Below are positions 1 through 5,490 of a DNA stretch of 5,722 nucleotides, one piece after another (positions within the stretch are counted from its first letter, which is position 1; every line of letters starts with the position of its first letter). The DNA lies in contig CALLJA010000017.1 in the NCBI GenBank assembly GCA_938008865.1, forward strand, positions 1 through 5,722, read 5' to 3'. Made by a program: the position numbers and the translations under genes. This stretch comes from an uncultured Anaerolineales bacterium. Lineage in GTDB: Bacteria > Chloroflexota > Anaerolineae > Anaerolineales > Villigracilaceae. Below the pieces are notes generated by a model, which did no database searches, was not told where the DNA came from, and saw only the letters and a list, made by a program, of their open reading frames with translations.

Positions 1-722
1 GCTTCGATCAACCGTTCGGCCAGTTCGCGCGGGTTTCCAATCGTCGCCGAAGCGAGGATGAACTGCGGCTTGGCGCCGTAGAATTTTGCCACGCGCTGGA
101 TGCGCCGCAGCACGTTGGCCACGTGCGAGCCGAACACGCCGCGATAAGTATGCGCCTCGTCCACGACAATGAATTTCAGGTTCGTGAAAAACTCGGCCCA
201 GTTGGTGTGATGCGGCAGGATGCCGGTGTGCAGCATGTCGGGGTTGGTCAGCACGACACGCGCCCGTTTGCGGATGGCGGGACGGTCCTTTTGCGGGGTG
301 TCGCCGTCGTAAATCGCGGCGGACAGGTCCGCAGGCTGGGCGATGGACAGGCCGAAGCGCTCCAGCGTGTTGAGTTGGTCCTGGGCCAGGGCCTTGGTGG
401 GAAAGAGATACAGCGCGCGCGCCTGCAGGTTTTCCGTCAGCGCGGACAGGACGGGCAGGTTGTAGGCCAGGGTCTTGCCGCTGGCCGTGCCGGTGGCAAG
501 GATGACATTCCCGCCGCTGCGGACGTGGATCCAGGCCTGGGATTGATGCGAGTAAAGGGAATGGATGCCAGACGCGACCAAGGCCTGTTTAACGGGAGCA
601 GGCAGATCGGTCGGCAGCGGGGCGGTGGAAGCGGGACGCGGGGACAGGGTCCGCCAGGCGGCGAAATGCTCCGCCGTCAACGGGTCACGCTTCCACAGGT
701 CCAGCAGGGTGGCGAGCGGCAT
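1..722 (-). CDS. DEAH-box helicase, YprA/MrfA-like (partial; C-terminal part off the left edge)
   Basis: Reading the minus strand from the ATG at 722 gives about 240 open codons to position 1 with no stop, so only the first helicase domain is present. Motifs appear in order: a Q-like motif LYSHQSQA (residues 56-63), Walker A ATGTASGKT (76-84, Lys83), motif Ia FPTKALAQDQL (107-117), a TNPDML motif (159-164), Walker B DEAH (188-191) followed by TYRGVFGSHVANVLRR, and motif III SAT (225-227). The DEAH-TYRGVFGSH signature is typical of the superfamily 2 YprA/MrfA group. Those proteins are usually about 750 residues with a C-terminal cysteine-containing DUF1998/MrfA zinc-binding region, which would lie outside the window. 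B. subtilis MrfA acts in mitomycin-damage repair, so a DNA-repair role is inferred by family. The start lies 5 bp after the cyclase stop and has no Shine-Dalgarno sequence, which suggests translational coupling as the last visible gene of a three-gene unit. Family assignment is confident; the exact subfamily needs the missing C-terminus. Confidence 0.9.
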   Translation of the reverse strand, partial: MPLATLLDLWKRDPLTAEHFAAWRTLSPRPASTAPLPTDLPAPVKQALVASGIHSLYSHQSQAWIHVRSGGNVILATGTASGKTLAYNLPVLSALTENLQARALYLFPTKALAQDQLNTLERFGLSIAQPADLSAAIYDGDTPQKDRPAIRKRARVVLTNPDMLHTGILPHHTNWAEFFTNLKFIVVDEAHTYRGVFGSHVANVLRRIQRVAKFYGAKPQFILASATIGNPRELAERLIE

Positions 723-727
723 GGAGG

Positions 728-1327
728 TCAGTACTTGAGGGCCAGCGCATCGAGTTTCAGGCCCGAGACGGTCAGTTCGAGCGGGGCAGCGTGGATGCGC
801 GGGTCGGGGGGCATGCGCTCGTAGGCGGTGCGGGTGATGAGGATCTCGCCTCCGCTGGCGATGTCTTCGCCGAGTTTGCTGGCGCGGTTGACGGCCATGC
901 CGAAATAATCGGGGCCGCCGATCAGCAGCACCTGGCCGTAGTCGATGCCTGTGCCGACCAGGATATCGAACTTCTCGTCGGTATTAGCATTGAGTTCAGC
1001 GAAAGCGCGGTTAATGGCCAGCGCGGCGCGCACCGCGGGGTACACATCGTCGAACACGGCAAAGCAGTTGTCGGCCTCGTATTTGATGACCTGCCCGCCC
1101 TCGCGTTCGATGATGGGGCGCGAGACTGACTGCATCCGATAGACCATGGCCAGGTTATAGACGATGCCGTATTTCTGGGTCAGCATCGAAAAACGCGAAA
1201 GGTCCATCACCAGCACGGCCTTGGTGGCGCCGAATTCGCGCCACAACTGTTCCTCGACCGGCTTGCGGCGGGAATGGTCTTCCTGTTCCAGGTAGCGGTT
1301 CAATAATTCTTCGAAACGTTCATCCAT
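728..1327 (-). CDS. Stand-alone class III adenylate/guanylate cyclase catalytic-domain protein
   Basis: This 199-residue protein consists of a charged helical N-terminus (about 1-33) and one cyclase homology domain. Visible active-site positions are Asp42 (MDLSRF, first metal Asp), Lys82 and Asp86 in IKYEADN (base-contacting Lys and second metal Asp), and DYFG at 140-143, where Asp140 matches the adenine-specificity Asp. Asn147 lies in VNRASKL. The residue at Asn+4, normally the transition-state Arg, is Lys151. The Lys/Asp pair predicts ATP rather than GTP as substrate, with cAMP as product, and active sites formed by dimerisation; this is inferred from the family. There is no transmembrane, HAMP, GAF or other sensor domain, so the protein is probably cytosolic. 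The ATG at 1327 was chosen because the domain fits it and the gene then begins 5 bp after the upstream stop; a longer frame reaching 1642 would overlap the membrane-protein gene out of frame. The nearest GGAG is 13 nt upstream, so coupling is likely. Activity is uncertain because of Lys151. Confidence 0.87.
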   Translation of the reverse strand: MDERFEELLNRYLEQEDHSRRKPVEEQLWREFGATKAVLVMDLSRFSMLTQKYGIVYNLAMVYRMQSVSRPIIEREGGQVIKYEADNCFAVFDDVYPAVRAALAINRAFAELNANTDEKFDILVGTGIDYGQVLLIGGPDYFGMAVNRASKLGEDIASGGEILITRTAYERMPPDPRIHAAPLELTVSGLKLDALALKY

Positions 1328-1332
1328 TCTGT

Positions 1333-2334
1333 CTACTTTTCTCCGTTGACGTGCAGCCTGCGGAAGGCCAGCGCTCCAACCCCCAACGGCAGCCAAAAGG
1401 TGAGGGCGCGATAGGCCAGCGTGACGATCACACCCTGGCTCCAGGCCACGCGCAGCGAGGACAGCGCCAGCGGCATGAGGCCCTCCACCACGCCGATACC
1501 CGAGGGCGTGGGCGAAACGACCAGGAACAGATACCCGATGGAGAATCCGCCAACGATGGTCCCCACCGAAAACGGCACGTCGAAAGCCAGGAAGGCCGTC
1601 GCCAGGATGCCCATCAGCAAGACCTTGGTCAGCAATCCCCACAAGATTGGGCGGGCCATGACAGCCGGTCGCCCGGTCAGGCCCGCAAGCCCTTCGGCGA
1701 TCTCGTGCGCAAAGGCGTGGGCGCGCTCGGCGCTCAGGTAATCGCGGTGGATGGCAAAGCGGGTGATGCGGTTGACCAGATGAGTGATCTTCGCCAGCAC
1801 ATCACCCAGACGGCTGGCCGAACGGTAACCGAGGTACAACAGGAAAGCGATGATCATCGCCATGACCAGCAGCAGGAGCGAGGCCGTGACCTCGCCCGCC
1901 GACAGGTTGCCGCGCCGCACCAGCACGATCAATCCCAGGGCCAGAATGCACAGGAAGGCGGCCTGGTCGAAGAGCAGGAAAAGCGCCGCGGCGACAGTGG
2001 CCTTGCCCGTGGGATGCCCGCGACGGCGGGCCTCGGCCGCGAACAGGGCAATGCCGCCCATACCGCCCGTAGGCATGACCACATTCACAAAGGTCGCCGC
2101 CGCGGCAACGACGCTCAGGTTGAGGGTCGAATCGTCCAGGCCGAGCAGGCGGTAGATGGAACGATACATCTGCCCAACGGCCAGGAACCAAGTCATCTGG
2201 ATGAGAAGCGCCAGGAACAGGAACCAGTGGTTGCCGCCTCGCAACGTGTTCACGATGGTTTCCAGTTCGCCAAAACTCAGGATGACCAGCGCAACGCCCA
2301 GGAACAGGACCACTACAAAGATGAATTTGTTCAT
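1333..2334 (-). CDS. Multi-span membrane protein, LPG-synthase transmembrane / UPF0104 family
   Basis: A 333-residue integral membrane protein with about eight hydrophobic segments, near residues 4-22, 37-57, 74-96, 112-139, 149-170, 229-251, 257-287 and 301-324. The family hallmarks are PTGGMGG (88-94) in the first half and SPTPSGIGVVEG (274-285) in the second, as in the transmembrane domain shared by MprF flippase regions, AglD and UPF0104 proteins. The soluble aminoacyl-transferase domain of full-length MprF is absent, so lysyl-lipid synthesis is not supported. Handling of lipids or lipid-linked molecules is a family-level guess only. The length of about 330 residues fits the family. The ATG at 2334 opens a hydrophobic first helix. 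An upstream in-frame ATG at 2433 is rejected because that extension would span the terminator and promoter and overlap the preceding gene. The gene heads a unit with the cyclase and helicase, each joined by a 5-bp gap, and it has no Shine-Dalgarno sequence because the -10 element lies only 9 nt upstream. Confidence 0.88.
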   Translation of the reverse strand: MNKFIFVVVLFLGVALVILSFGELETIVNTLRGGNHWFLFLALLIQMTWFLAVGQMYRSIYRLLGLDDSTLNLSVVAAAATFVNVVMPTGGMGGIALFAAEARRRGHPTGKATVAAALFLLFDQAAFLCILALGLIVLVRRGNLSAGEVTASLLLLVMAMIIAFLLYLGYRSASRLGDVLAKITHLVNRITRFAIHRDYLSAERAHAFAHEIAEGLAGLTGRPAVMARPILWGLLTKVLLMGILATAFLAFDVPFSVGTIVGGFSIGYLFLVVSPTPSGIGVVEGLMPLALSSLRVAWSQGVIVTLAYRALTFWLPLGVGALAFRRLHVNGEK

Positions 2335-2343
2335 GCCGGGACG

Positions 2344-2349
2344 ATTATA
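2344..2349 (-). promoter_or_regulatory. Perfect -10 box TATAAT, putative leaderless promoter of the membrane-protein gene
   Basis: On the minus strand TATAAT is followed by nine bases (CGTCCCGGC) and then the ATG at 2334. Transcription normally starts about 7 nt past the -10 box, which leaves a leader of only 2-3 nt. The -35 region overlaps the terminator hairpin of the upstream unit and is weak: TTGCGG at 15-bp spacing is the best match. The absence of a Shine-Dalgarno sequence agrees with leaderless translation. Confidence 0.7.
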
Positions 2350-2354
2350 CACAC

Positions 2355-2388
2355 AAAAAAACTCCCGCAAGCGGAGGGCCTGCGGGAG
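2355..2388 (-). terminator. Intrinsic terminator of the protease unit
   Basis: On the minus strand CTCCCGCA and TGCGGGAG form a perfect 8-bp GC-rich stem (2381-2388 with 2362-2369) around an 11-nt loop. Seven consecutive T residues (2361-2355) follow directly. It lies about 25 bp beyond the metallopeptidase stop codon, which is the expected place for the end of the S41 protease / metallopeptidase transcript. The promoter of the next unit begins immediately after the T-tract. Confidence 0.9.
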
Positions 2389-2413
2389 CCGTTGGTCATG
2401 CGCACGAAGCGGC

Positions 2414-3112
2414 TCAGTCACGGCGGCGGCCAACGCCGCCCACTAGGAAGACGTAGTACAGCAATTGTAGCAGGGCGGTGGCCGCGCCCGCCACGTAGGT
2501 TAGAGCGGCGGCGTTGAGTACGGCATTGACGCCGCGCTGTTCGTCCTCGCCCTGGATGATGCCGGTCTCGGCCAGCAGGCGCTTGGCGCGCGCCGAGGCG
2601 TTGAATTCCACGGGCAGGGTGGCCAGGGAAAAGACCGCGCCCGCCGAGAAGACCAGCACACCCAGCCAGGCCACGTTGACCCAGTTGAGGAACAAGCCGA
2701 GCATGATCATGATCCAGCCAAGGTTCGAACCAATCTGCACAGCCGGGACCAGCGCGGCGCGGAAGCGCAGCGGGAAATATTCCTCGGCGTCTTGCATGGC
2801 GTGACCGAGTTCGTGCGCGGCAATGGCCAGCGAGGCCACCGACGCGCCATTGCCCACGCCCTGCGACAGGCGCAGCACCTTGTCGCGCGGGTCGTAATGG
2901 TCAGTCATCTCGCCGGGGATGCCCTGGATCTGCACACCGTACAGTCCGCCATTGGAGATCAGCCGCTGGGCGGCCTGCGCGCCGGTCAGGCGGCTGCGGG
3001 CGGGCACGCGGCTCCACTTGCTGTAGGCCGACTTGACGTACCAGGACGTCAACAGCATCAGCAGGAAGGCCGGGGCCATGAAAAGCAGGTAGGTGGGGTT
3101 GAAGTAGAACAT
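2414..3112 (-). CDS. Membrane zinc metallopeptidase, YugP type
   Basis: A 232-residue membrane protein matching the putative neutral zinc metallopeptidase family typified by YugP, which is about the same length. The order is an N-terminal hydrophobic helix (about 8-26), a soluble stretch with GVQIQGIPGEMTDHYDP (59-75), the zinc motif HELGH at 100-104 (His100, Glu101, His104), transmembrane segments near 120-141 and 145-165, the LPVEFNASARA motif (166-176) whose Glu169 is the likely third zinc ligand, and a final hydrophobic helix near 202-224. Catalysis is expected at or next to the membrane; the natural substrate is unknown. The ATG at 3112 has a good ribosome binding site, GAGGT, 4 nt upstream. 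It begins 33 bp after the S41 protease stop with no terminator between, so the two are probably co-transcribed and may share a role in envelope protein quality control (inference). The gene ends just before a strong terminator. Confidence 0.93.
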   Translation of the reverse strand: MFYFNPTYLLFMAPAFLLMLLTSWYVKSAYSKWSRVPARSRLTGAQAAQRLISNGGLYGVQIQGIPGEMTDHYDPRDKVLRLSQGVGNGASVASLAIAAHELGHAMQDAEEYFPLRFRAALVPAVQIGSNLGWIMIMLGLFLNWVNVAWLGVLVFSAGAVFSLATLPVEFNASARAKRLLAETGIIQGEDEQRGVNAVLNAAALTYVAGAATALLQLLYYVFLVGGVGRRRD

Positions 3113-3116
3113 GGTT

Positions 3117-3121
3117 ACCTC
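3117..3121 (-). promoter_or_regulatory. Ribosome binding site of the zinc metallopeptidase gene
   Basis: GAGGT on the minus strand, 4 nt before the ATG at 3112. It supports that start and shows that genes inside this unit use Shine-Dalgarno initiation, unlike the two genes that lie directly behind TATAAT boxes. Confidence 0.75.
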
Positions 3122-3145
3122 ATTGAAACGCGGGAACTCGGACGT

Positions 3146-4471
3146 TTACGGGACGGGGGTGGCGGTCGGCACCGAGGTGGGCAGTGGGCCCCCGCCGAGG
3201 AGCACCAGCAGGGTCTCGACGGCGGCGTCCAACTGCGGGTCCAGTTTGTTCAAATAATCTTCCTCGGTCATCGGCACAGACACGTCGGGGGTCAGGCCCT
3301 TCTGATGGATGGTGCGCCCGTTGGGGGTCAGCCATTTGGCAACCGTCACACGCACCGCGCCCTGATCGTCCGAGAGCGGGATCCAGTTTTGGACCGAGCC
3401 CTTGCCGTAGGAAGTCATGCCCACCAGGGTGGCGCGTCCGTAATCCTGCAGGGCGCCCGCCACGATCTCGGAGGCGGAGGCCGAGCCTTCGTTGATCAGC
3501 ACCACCATCGGGATATCAGTGGCCATGCCGCCGGGCTGGACGTCGTAGGTGGTCCTATTGCCGTCGCCATATTGCTCGTACATCACCACGCCCTGGTCCA
3601 GGAATTGTGAGGCCACCTCGATGGCGGTCTGTACGTAACCGCCGCCGTTGTTGCGCAGGTCGAGGATGATGCCCTTCGGGTTCTGGGCCAGCACGTCGGT
3701 CAGGGCCTGGGTCAGTTCGGCGGAGGTCTTGTCGCCAAAAGTAGTGACCTGGATGTAGGCGATACCGTTATCGAGCATCTTGCCCGTGGCGCTCTTGATG
3801 ACGATCTTGTCGCGGGTTACGTCGAACTCGAGCAGGGCTTCTTCGCCTTTGCGCGCGACGGTCAGATGCACCACTGAGCCGGCCGGGCCGAGCACCTGCT
3901 GGCGGGCCACTTCGGGGTCCACACCGGTCATGTCCTTGTCATTGATCTTGACGATGACGTCGCCCGCGCGCAAGCCGGCCTTTTCGGCGGGCGAGCCGGG
4001 GATGGGACTTTGGATGGTCAGGAAGTCGCCGCCGGTATCGACGTAGGCGCCGATACCTTCGTACTCGCCCGCAAGGCTGTCGTTGGCCTGCTGGAAGTTG
4101 ACCGGGTCCATGTAGGAGGTGTGCTTGTCGCCCAGGGATTCCATCATGCCGCGCACCGCGCCCTGCATCAGTTTCACGTCATCGACCGGCTGGTCCACAT
4201 ATTGGTCGTGGATGACATTCCAGGCTTCCCAGAAGGGGATGAACAGGGTTTGCAGTTCTTGCGGGGTGGCCGACTGCTGGTCGGTGGACGGGGTGGCCGC
4301 CTGGGCGGGGAAGGATGGTTGTTGCAGGGCAGGCACGAAACGCCCAGTCATAAATCCCCCGGCAAAAGATGCCGCACCGATAAAGAGCACGACCAGGACC
4401 GCCAAGATGGTTTTCAATGCCTTGTTCATAGTTCCGCCCGCTTGCGCGGGTTGATAGACAGGTTCATTCAT
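3146..4471 (-). CDS. S41 family carboxyl-terminal processing protease (CtpA/CtpB-like)
   Basis: A 441-residue serine protease. It has a short cytoplasmic leader (1-20), one hydrophobic signal anchor (about 21-41), a Pro/Gln/Thr linker (about 46-72), an N-terminal helical region with LGDKHTSYMDP (113-123), a PDZ domain (about 134-222, with GSPAEKAGLRAGDVI), and the S41 core. Catalytic residues are Ser332 in GSASASE, Lys357 in YGKGS and Gln361, with the Ser-to-Lys distance of 25 and Lys-to-Gln distance of 4 seen in E. coli Tsp/Prc and B. subtilis CtpB. LDLRNNGGG (270-278) is the conserved strand motif. The tail is low-complexity PTSVPTATPVP. The enzyme should act outside the cytoplasmic membrane, cleaving C-terminal tails of envelope proteins; its target is not evident. 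The start at 4471 is preceded by GGAGGA at 6 nt, better than the in-frame ATG at residue 15. Full length for the family; intact. Confidence 0.96.
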   Translation of the reverse strand: MNEPVYQPAQAGGTMNKALKTILAVLVVLFIGAASFAGGFMTGRFVPALQQPSFPAQAATPSTDQQSATPQELQTLFIPFWEAWNVIHDQYVDQPVDDVKLMQGAVRGMMESLGDKHTSYMDPVNFQQANDSLAGEYEGIGAYVDTGGDFLTIQSPIPGSPAEKAGLRAGDVIVKINDKDMTGVDPEVARQQVLGPAGSVVHLTVARKGEEALLEFDVTRDKIVIKSATGKMLDNGIAYIQVTTFGDKTSAELTQALTDVLAQNPKGIILDLRNNGGGYVQTAIEVASQFLDQGVVMYEQYGDGNRTTYDVQPGGMATDIPMVVLINEGSASASEIVAGALQDYGRATLVGMTSYGKGSVQNWIPLSDDQGAVRVTVAKWLTPNGRTIHQKGLTPDVSVPMTEEDYLNKLDPQLDAAVETLLVLLGGGPLPTSVPTATPVP

Positions 4472-4477
4472 AAGGGT

Positions 4478-4483
4478 TCCTCC
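4478..4483 (-). promoter_or_regulatory. Strong ribosome binding site of the S41 protease gene
   Basis: GGAGGA on the minus strand, 6 nt before the ATG at 4471. It decides the start: the in-frame ATG at 4489 lies upstream of this site, and the ATG at residue 15 has only a poorer GGCGGA-like match. Confidence 0.85.
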
Positions 4484-4526
4484 AGGCAATATGCCGTTCG
4501 ATCAGGGACGTTTTTATCATGGGGGC

Positions 4527-4532
4527 ATTAAA
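4527..4532 (-). promoter_or_regulatory. Weak candidate -10 box for the S41 protease unit
   Basis: TTTAAT on the minus strand differs from TATAAT at one base and lies about 55 nt before the S41 start, inside the 105-bp gap after the small membrane-protein gene. I see no convincing -35 box at 16-18 bp spacing; a TTTACA lies further upstream (4559-4564) at a poor distance. The gap has no clear terminator either, so read-through from the phosphatase unit is possible. Confidence 0.25.
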
Positions 4533-4552
4533 GCGGCATGAATTCGGTATAT

Positions 4553-4567
4553 GCGTTTTGTAAACGC
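4553..4567. repeat. Short perfect inverted repeat between the small membrane-protein gene and the S41 protease gene
   Basis: GCGTTT and AAACGC form a perfect 6-bp inverted repeat around a 3-nt spacer (TGT on the plus strand). It lies about 10 bp after the stop of the small membrane-protein gene. There is no T-tract after it on the minus strand, so it is a poor terminator. It could be a transcript 3' hairpin or an operator-like palindrome; the sequence does not decide. Confidence 0.4.
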
Positions 4568-4576
4568 CGTCCGCGC

Positions 4577-4798
4577 TCACGTCTTCTTGTCTTCATCCGA
4601 AAGTTCGCGCATTTTCTGGCGCAGTTCGTCGTAGGGACGCTCGCTGCGCTCCAGGGGTCTGTTCAGGCTGTCGCGCAATGCGCCCATCCAGCGGTTGTCG
4701 CCGCGCGTTACGCCGCGCACGATGCCGAACATGACCGCGTTGATGGCTACGATCCCCAATACCATCAAGACCAGGGCAATGATCGCTTTCGTTTCCAT
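4577..4798 (-). CDS. Small single-span membrane protein of unknown function
   Basis: A 73-residue protein I do not recognise. Residues 5-27 form one strongly hydrophobic segment (IIALVLMVLGIVAINAVMFG). A basic and polar region follows, with TRGDNRW at 31-37 and a charged, Arg/Glu/Asp/Lys-rich C-terminal helix ending in DEDKKT. The layout suggests an N-terminal membrane anchor with a short cytoplasmic tail. The ATG at 4798 has GAGGT 4 nt upstream, and that ribosome binding site overlaps the stop codon of the phosphatase gene; the gap between the genes is 7 nt. This is strong evidence that it is a real, translationally coupled gene. No enzymatic motif is visible. It could be a small adaptor or stress-type membrane peptide, but nothing in the sequence supports a specific function. 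Confidence 0.75.
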   Translation of the reverse strand: METKAIIALVLMVLGIVAINAVMFGIVRGVTRGDNRWMGALRDSLNRPLERSERPYDELRQKMRELSDEDKKT

Positions 4799-4802
4799 AG
4801 CT

Positions 4803-4807
4803 ACCTC
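4803..4807 (-). promoter_or_regulatory. Ribosome binding site overlapping the phosphatase stop codon
   Basis: On the minus strand the phosphatase stop TGA (4808-4806) runs into GAGGT, which serves the ATG at 4798 at 4-nt spacing. A ribosome ending on the phosphatase would cover this site, so the small protein is probably made by coupled re-initiation. Confidence 0.7.
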
Positions 4808-5435
4808 ACATCAACAGGGCGGGGAGACTCGTCCAATCGTCGAAACAGGCATCGGCGTCGGGATGCGGCCCGGGCTGTCCGTACAGGATCCCGTACAAGC
4901 CGGCGTTCCTGGCGGCGCGCGTGGTACGCGGCAGGTCGTCGATCATCACGCAGCGCGCGGGGTCGGTCTCGCCGGCGGCCTTCAACGCGATCTCGAACGA
5001 CTCGGGCATCGGCTTGCAATACGGCGCGACGGCGTTCACGTCCACGATTCCATCGAACAAGCCGTCCAGTTGCAGCGCGGATAACACGCGGCGGGCATGC
5101 GGGACGTCGGCGTTGGTGAAGATCAGCTTGCGGCCCGGCAGCGAAACAATTACCTCGCGCTGGATCGGGTTCGGGGTCAGGTACTCGGCCAGGGGCGCAT
5201 CGTGGACGTAGGCCAGGAACTCCTGTGTGTCCACATGATGATAGGCTTGCAGTCCGCGCAGGGTGGTGCCGAATTTCAGGAAGTATTGTTCGCGCAGGGT
5301 CTGAATCTGGTCCTTGGGGATGCCCAGGCGTTCGCGCATGTAATCGCTCATGCGCCGCTTGAGCAGGGTCCACAGGCCGGTCGAGGCGGGATACAGCGTA
5401 TCGTCGAGGTCGAACAGAAGGGTGGTAAAACGCAT
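4806..5435 (-). CDS. HAD-superfamily hydrolase, pyrimidine 5'-nucleotidase type
   Basis: A 209-residue soluble phosphatase. Motif I is FDLDDTLYPASTG (8-20), with nucleophile Asp9 and acid/base Asp11. Motif II is IFTNAD with Thr107. Motif III Lys is Lys141 (YCKPMPE), and motif IV is MIDDLPRT with Asp166 and Asp167. A helical cap inserted after motif I (about 20-95) is the C1 type. DLDDTLYP with an early S-x-G and the NAD after motif II resemble the pyrimidine 5'-nucleotidase family (SDT1/Phm8-like), which hydrolyses nucleoside monophosphates to nucleosides; substrate choice within HAD enzymes is hard to predict, so this is provisional. Length is normal and all catalytic residues are present. 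The ATG at 5435 is chosen because motif I follows at once and a TATAAT lies 6 nt upstream; the in-frame ATG at 5471 would place the promoter inside the coding sequence. It is the first gene of a two-gene unit with the small membrane protein. Confidence 0.9.
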   Translation of the reverse strand: MRFTTLLFDLDDTLYPASTGLWTLLKRRMSDYMRERLGIPKDQIQTLREQYFLKFGTTLRGLQAYHHVDTQEFLAYVHDAPLAEYLTPNPIQREVIVSLPGRKLIFTNADVPHARRVLSALQLDGLFDGIVDVNAVAPYCKPMPESFEIALKAAGETDPARCVMIDDLPRTTRAARNAGLYGILYGQPGPHPDADACFDDWTSLPALLM

Positions 5436-5441
5436 CTGCCG

Positions 5442-5447
5442 ATTATA
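5442..5447 (-). promoter_or_regulatory. Perfect -10 box TATAAT, putative leaderless promoter of the phosphatase gene
   Basis: On the minus strand TATAAT is followed by CGGCAG and then the ATG at 5435, so the expected transcription start coincides with the A of the start codon. A weak -35 (TTGGAT, three of six matches) lies 18 bp upstream. There is no ribosome binding site. The surrounding bases GTATAATCG are identical to those at the other leaderless candidate at 2341-2350. Confidence 0.72.
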
Positions 5448-5490
5448 CCCACGCTTTTCAGCCGTATCCAAAAAGGCTCTTTTGTTTCTG

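Noticed and set aside
123..824. 233-codon plus-strand frame at the left end
   Set aside because: It is antisense to the helicase, whose motifs Q, I, Ia, II and III are all intact on the minus strand.
1328..1642. N-terminal extension of the cyclase frame up to 1642
   Set aside because: The extra 105 codons overlap the membrane-protein gene in another frame and resemble no cyclase region; the start at 1327 fits the gene order with a 5-bp gap.
2335..2433. N-terminal extension of the membrane-protein gene up to an ATG at 2433
   Set aside because: It would run through the intrinsic terminator and TATAAT and overlap the metallopeptidase end, and the extra 33 residues are polar with no family match.
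1351..2517. 388-codon open frame on the plus strand opposite the membrane-protein gene
   Set aside because: Its product is rich in Gln, Arg, Gly and His with no domain logic, it is antisense to a clear membrane protein and it crosses the terminator and promoter region. It is a GC-rich shadow.
4538..5119. 193-codon Arg-rich plus-strand frame
   Set aside because: It is antisense to the phosphatase and the small membrane protein; its Arg/Ser-rich composition is typical of a shadow frame.
5436..5471. 12-residue upstream extension of the phosphatase from an ATG at 5471
   Set aside because: The extension contains the TATAAT promoter and adds polar residues before motif I, which normally lies within about ten residues of the start in this family.
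5460..5487. Terminator-like AGCC/GGCT stem followed by a T-rich run on the plus strand
   Set aside because: The stem is only 4 bp with an 11-nt loop, the T run is interrupted, and no plus-strand gene ends here.
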